From Oleiphilus sp. (GTDB taxonomy: Bacteria; Pseudomonadota; Gammaproteobacteria; Pseudomonadales; Oleiphilaceae): a stretch of 64,000 nt of DNA. The notes under the pieces are model-generated. The model saw only the letters and a list, made by a program, of their open reading frames with translations, had not been told where the DNA came from and did no database searches. Location: NCBI GenBank assembly GCA_006212045.1, contig PZPK01000026.1, forward strand, positions 1-64,000, written 5' to 3'. Every line of letters starts with the position of its first letter. Within the stretch, counting starts at the first letter, position 1. Position numbers and translations under genes: made by a program. This document shows, piece after piece, positions 62,260 to 64,000 of this stretch.

Positions 62260-63027
62260 ATGAACATGCAAATACTCAGCGTCGTTTCACGCCTGCTCGA
62301 CTATCCGAATGAAGAAATTCTGATGAATGAGCAAGCCATGATTGAGGTGATTGAACAGGCCGGACTTAAAACGGAACTGGAAGAGCGCCTGATCGAATTT
62401 CTCGAAAACAATGTTGCCAGGGATTTGATGGACTGGCAGGCCGAGTACGACGGATTGTTTGAGCGCGGTCGCTCGCTGGCACTATGGCTGTTCGAACACG
62501 TGCATGGCGAGAGCCGCGACCGGGGTCAGGCCATGGTGGATCTGGTCGCGACTTACCGTGAGGCCGGTCTGGAAATCAGCCAGCACGAGTTGCCCGATTA
62601 TATTCCGCTGTTTCTGGAGTTTCTGGCCACGCAAGGGGCCGACAATGGGCGCGCCTGGTTGTGCGATGTAGAACATATTCTGGGATTACTGTTCTGTCGC
62701 CTTGAAAAACGCCAAAGTCCCTATGCCGTATTGTTCGAAACCTTACTCTTTGTTGCCAAAAGCAAGGTCGACCTAAAGGCCATTCGAGAGCAGATTGCCA
62801 GCGAAAAACGGGACGATACCAAAGCGGCCATCGACAAGGAATGGCAGGAAGAAGAAGTCACCTTTGGTGCCGATTCGGTCGATCAGGCTTGTGGTTCCGC
62901 TAGTCGTAAACCGAGTGAGCAACAACGCCGCGATCAGGACATTCCGATTGGCTGGGTTGATTTTGAAACCGGCACGCCAACCCATGGTAGCCAGCCAAAC
63001 TCACCAGCACCAAGCCGTTTGCAATAG
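62260..63027 (+). CDS. narJ: Nitrate reductase assembly chaperone NarJ
   Basis: From ATG 62260 (GAGGGAC upstream), a 255-aa TorD/NarJ-type chaperone. It starts MNMQILSVVSRLLDYPNEEI and holds LFERGRSLALWLFEHVHGESRDRGQAM, LPDYIPLFLEFLA and HILGLLFCRLEKRQSPYAVLFETLL. It binds apo-NarG and assists Mo-cofactor insertion and NarI heme insertion. The C-terminus is a long charged tail. It lies one base after narH. Confidence 0.95.
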   Translation: MNMQILSVVSRLLDYPNEEILMNEQAMIEVIEQAGLKTELEERLIEFLENNVARDLMDWQAEYDGLFERGRSLALWLFEHVHGESRDRGQAMVDLVATYREAGLEISQHELPDYIPLFLEFLATQGADNGRAWLCDVEHILGLLFCRLEKRQSPYAVLFETLLFVAKSKVDLKAIREQIASEKRDDTKAAIDKEWQEEEVTFGADSVDQACGSASRKPSEQQRRDQDIPIGWVDFETGTPTHGSQPNSPAPSRLQ

Positions 63028-63041
63028 ATAAGGGGGAAATC

Positions 63042-63725
63042 ATGAGTTATCTGAATAATCTGGCCTTTGGTATATATCCTTACATTGCACTCAGTGTTTT
63101 TGTATTGGGCTCTATGTTGCGCTACGACCGCGACCAGTACACTTGGCGGACCGGGTCGAGCCAGCTGTTGGAAAGCAAGCAGTTGCGTAAAGGCAGCATT
63201 GCCTTTCACATCGGGATCATCGCGATCCTGGCCGGTCACTTTGTGGGATTGCTTACGCCTTCGGAAGTGTGGCATGTCCTTGGTGTATCTACTCAGGTGA
63301 AACAGTTGATCGCGATGGGGCTGGGCGGCTTCTTCGGCATTATCTGCTTTTATGGCATGACGATTCTGATCAAACGCCGCTTGGGTAATCCACGGATTCG
63401 GGCCAACAGTTCGCGTATGGACATTGCCATTCTGCTGCTGCTCTACGCGCAATTAATTCTGGGGCTGCTGTCTATCTTCGTGTCTATGGGGCACCTGGAT
63501 GGGGAAGAAATGCTCAAGCTGATGAGCTGGGCACAGAACATCGTCATTCTGAATGGCTCAACCGCAGCGGCGGCCATATCCGATGTGCACCCGATCTTTA
63601 AACTGCATGTGTTTTTGGGCATGACCCTGTTTCTGGTATTCCCGTTCAGCCGTCTGGTCCACGTCTGGAGCGTACCGGTGAAATACTTCTCACGTAACTA
63701 CCAGGTGGTGCGTTCAAAAGGCTAG
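63042..63725 (+). CDS. narI: Respiratory nitrate reductase, gamma (cytochrome b) subunit NarI
   Basis: A 227-aa inner-membrane cytochrome b with five transmembrane helices. Heme-b histidines are at GSIAFHIGIIAILAGHFVGLL (two) and DVHPIFKLHVFLGMTLFLVFPFSRLVHVW (several). It oxidises quinol and passes electrons to NarH. AGGGGGAAATC precedes the ATG. It ends the core narGHJI set; a palindromic hairpin separates it from the prolyl isomerase. Confidence 0.96.
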   Translation: MSYLNNLAFGIYPYIALSVFVLGSMLRYDRDQYTWRTGSSQLLESKQLRKGSIAFHIGIIAILAGHFVGLLTPSEVWHVLGVSTQVKQLIAMGLGGFFGIICFYGMTILIKRRLGNPRIRANSSRMDIAILLLLYAQLILGLLSIFVSMGHLDGEEMLKLMSWAQNIVILNGSTAAAAISDVHPIFKLHVFLGMTLFLVFPFSRLVHVWSVPVKYFSRNYQVVRSKG

Positions 63726-63770
63726 GGCCATTGGGACAAAAGGGAATAACTTGTATTACCTGTCACGCTG

Positions 63771-63795
63771 GGGCCCTTTGATTTTCAAGGGCCCG
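63771..63795. promoter_or_regulatory. Strong inverted repeat between narI and the prolyl isomerase
   Basis: GGGCCCTTTGA and TCAAGGGCCC pair around a short TTT loop with one unpaired base. There is no T-tract after it, so it is more likely an mRNA-stability or partial-attenuation hairpin than a full terminator. Confidence 0.5.
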
Positions 63796-63829
63796 GCGAT
63801 GTGCGAACAAAGATAGTGAGGACACGAAC

Positions 63830-64000
63830 ATGATTCGAGTAAATGGCGCCGAAATCGACGAATCGGCCATTCTGAAAGAAATGCAGTATCACGAGGCCGA
63901 TACCCACGACAAGGCTAAAAACAAAGCCTGTGAAGCGCTGGTTGTATCGGAATTACTGAAACAAAAAGCCAATACGCAGGGTTTTGAAGAAGATGTGGAT
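63830..64000 (+). CDS. PpiC/NifM-type peptidyl-prolyl isomerase, 5' part
   Basis: A partial gene running off the window: MIRVNGAEIDESAILKEMQY with GAE..DESAI and 57 codons in all, with a GTGAGGA Shine-Dalgarno. The start resembles the parvulin-type (PpiC/NifM) proteins that follow narI in many Pseudomonas nar operons. Only the N-terminal helical region is visible; the catalytic domain is outside. It probably aids nitrate reductase folding. Confidence 0.7.
   Translation, partial: MIRVNGAEIDESAILKEMQYHEADTHDKAKNKACEALVVSELLKQKANTQGFEEDVD

Noticed and set aside
1-64000. CRISPR arrays, tRNA or rRNA genes
   Set aside because: No regularly spaced direct repeats and no cloverleaf- or rRNA-like sequence were recognised on either strand.

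Overview
The window is chromosomal DNA of a moderate-GC gammaproteobacterium. The Rsd/AlgQ-type anti-sigma factor, E. coli-type gshA, Tex, Rep, BluB, DsbB and the respiratory nar genes with FNR/Anr and NarL sites all fit a marine or soil member of the Pseudomonadales/Oceanospirillales. I do not name a genus. No rRNA, tRNA or CRISPR was seen.

Left end (1-2.7 kb): a small, lower-GC accessory island. It holds an IS256-family transposase remnant, a higBA toxin-antitoxin pair, an acidic protein of unknown function and a Tn3-type serine resolvase. It abuts the 3' remnant of a NUDIX hydrolase gene, which appears to have been cut by the island.

Centre (2.7-38 kb): mostly ordinary core genes. These include a rhomboid-fold protein lacking its catalytic histidines, thioesterases and an acyl-CoA-binding protein, rsd, dsbB, a FliL-like secreted protein, an Rmf-like protein, gshA, tex, rep, bluB, a lipase-like lipoprotein, a TonB-dependent receptor, a metal-dependent hydrolase divergent from an AraC regulator with an in-frame amber stop, ybaK, a two-component pair, a frameshifted gamma-glutamylcyclotransferase, and a short run of glycosyltransferase, methyltransferase and acyltransferase genes that probably decorate a surface glycan.

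Right end (38-64 kb): a nitrate-respiration island. moaA and moaB (molybdenum cofactor) follow a NarK-type transporter on the minus strand. Divergent from them is a second NarK/NasA-type transporter followed by a PP2C-phosphatase/Ser-Thr-kinase fusion and a MASE1-CHASE hybrid histidine kinase. Then come narL (minus), a third transporter narK2, an autoinducer-synthase-like acyltransferase, a GFA protein, a solute-binding protein, a hydroxylaminobenzene-mutase-like membrane protein, narX (minus), narGHJI and the start of a PpiC-type prolyl isomerase. Perfect FNR/Anr boxes lie before narG (at -41.5 from a good -10 element) and before the second transporter, with NarL-like heptamers beside them. 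The genes together describe oxygen- and nitrate-controlled uptake and reduction of nitrate, with an unusual extra signalling layer (Ser/Thr kinase-phosphatase plus hybrid kinase) between the transporters.
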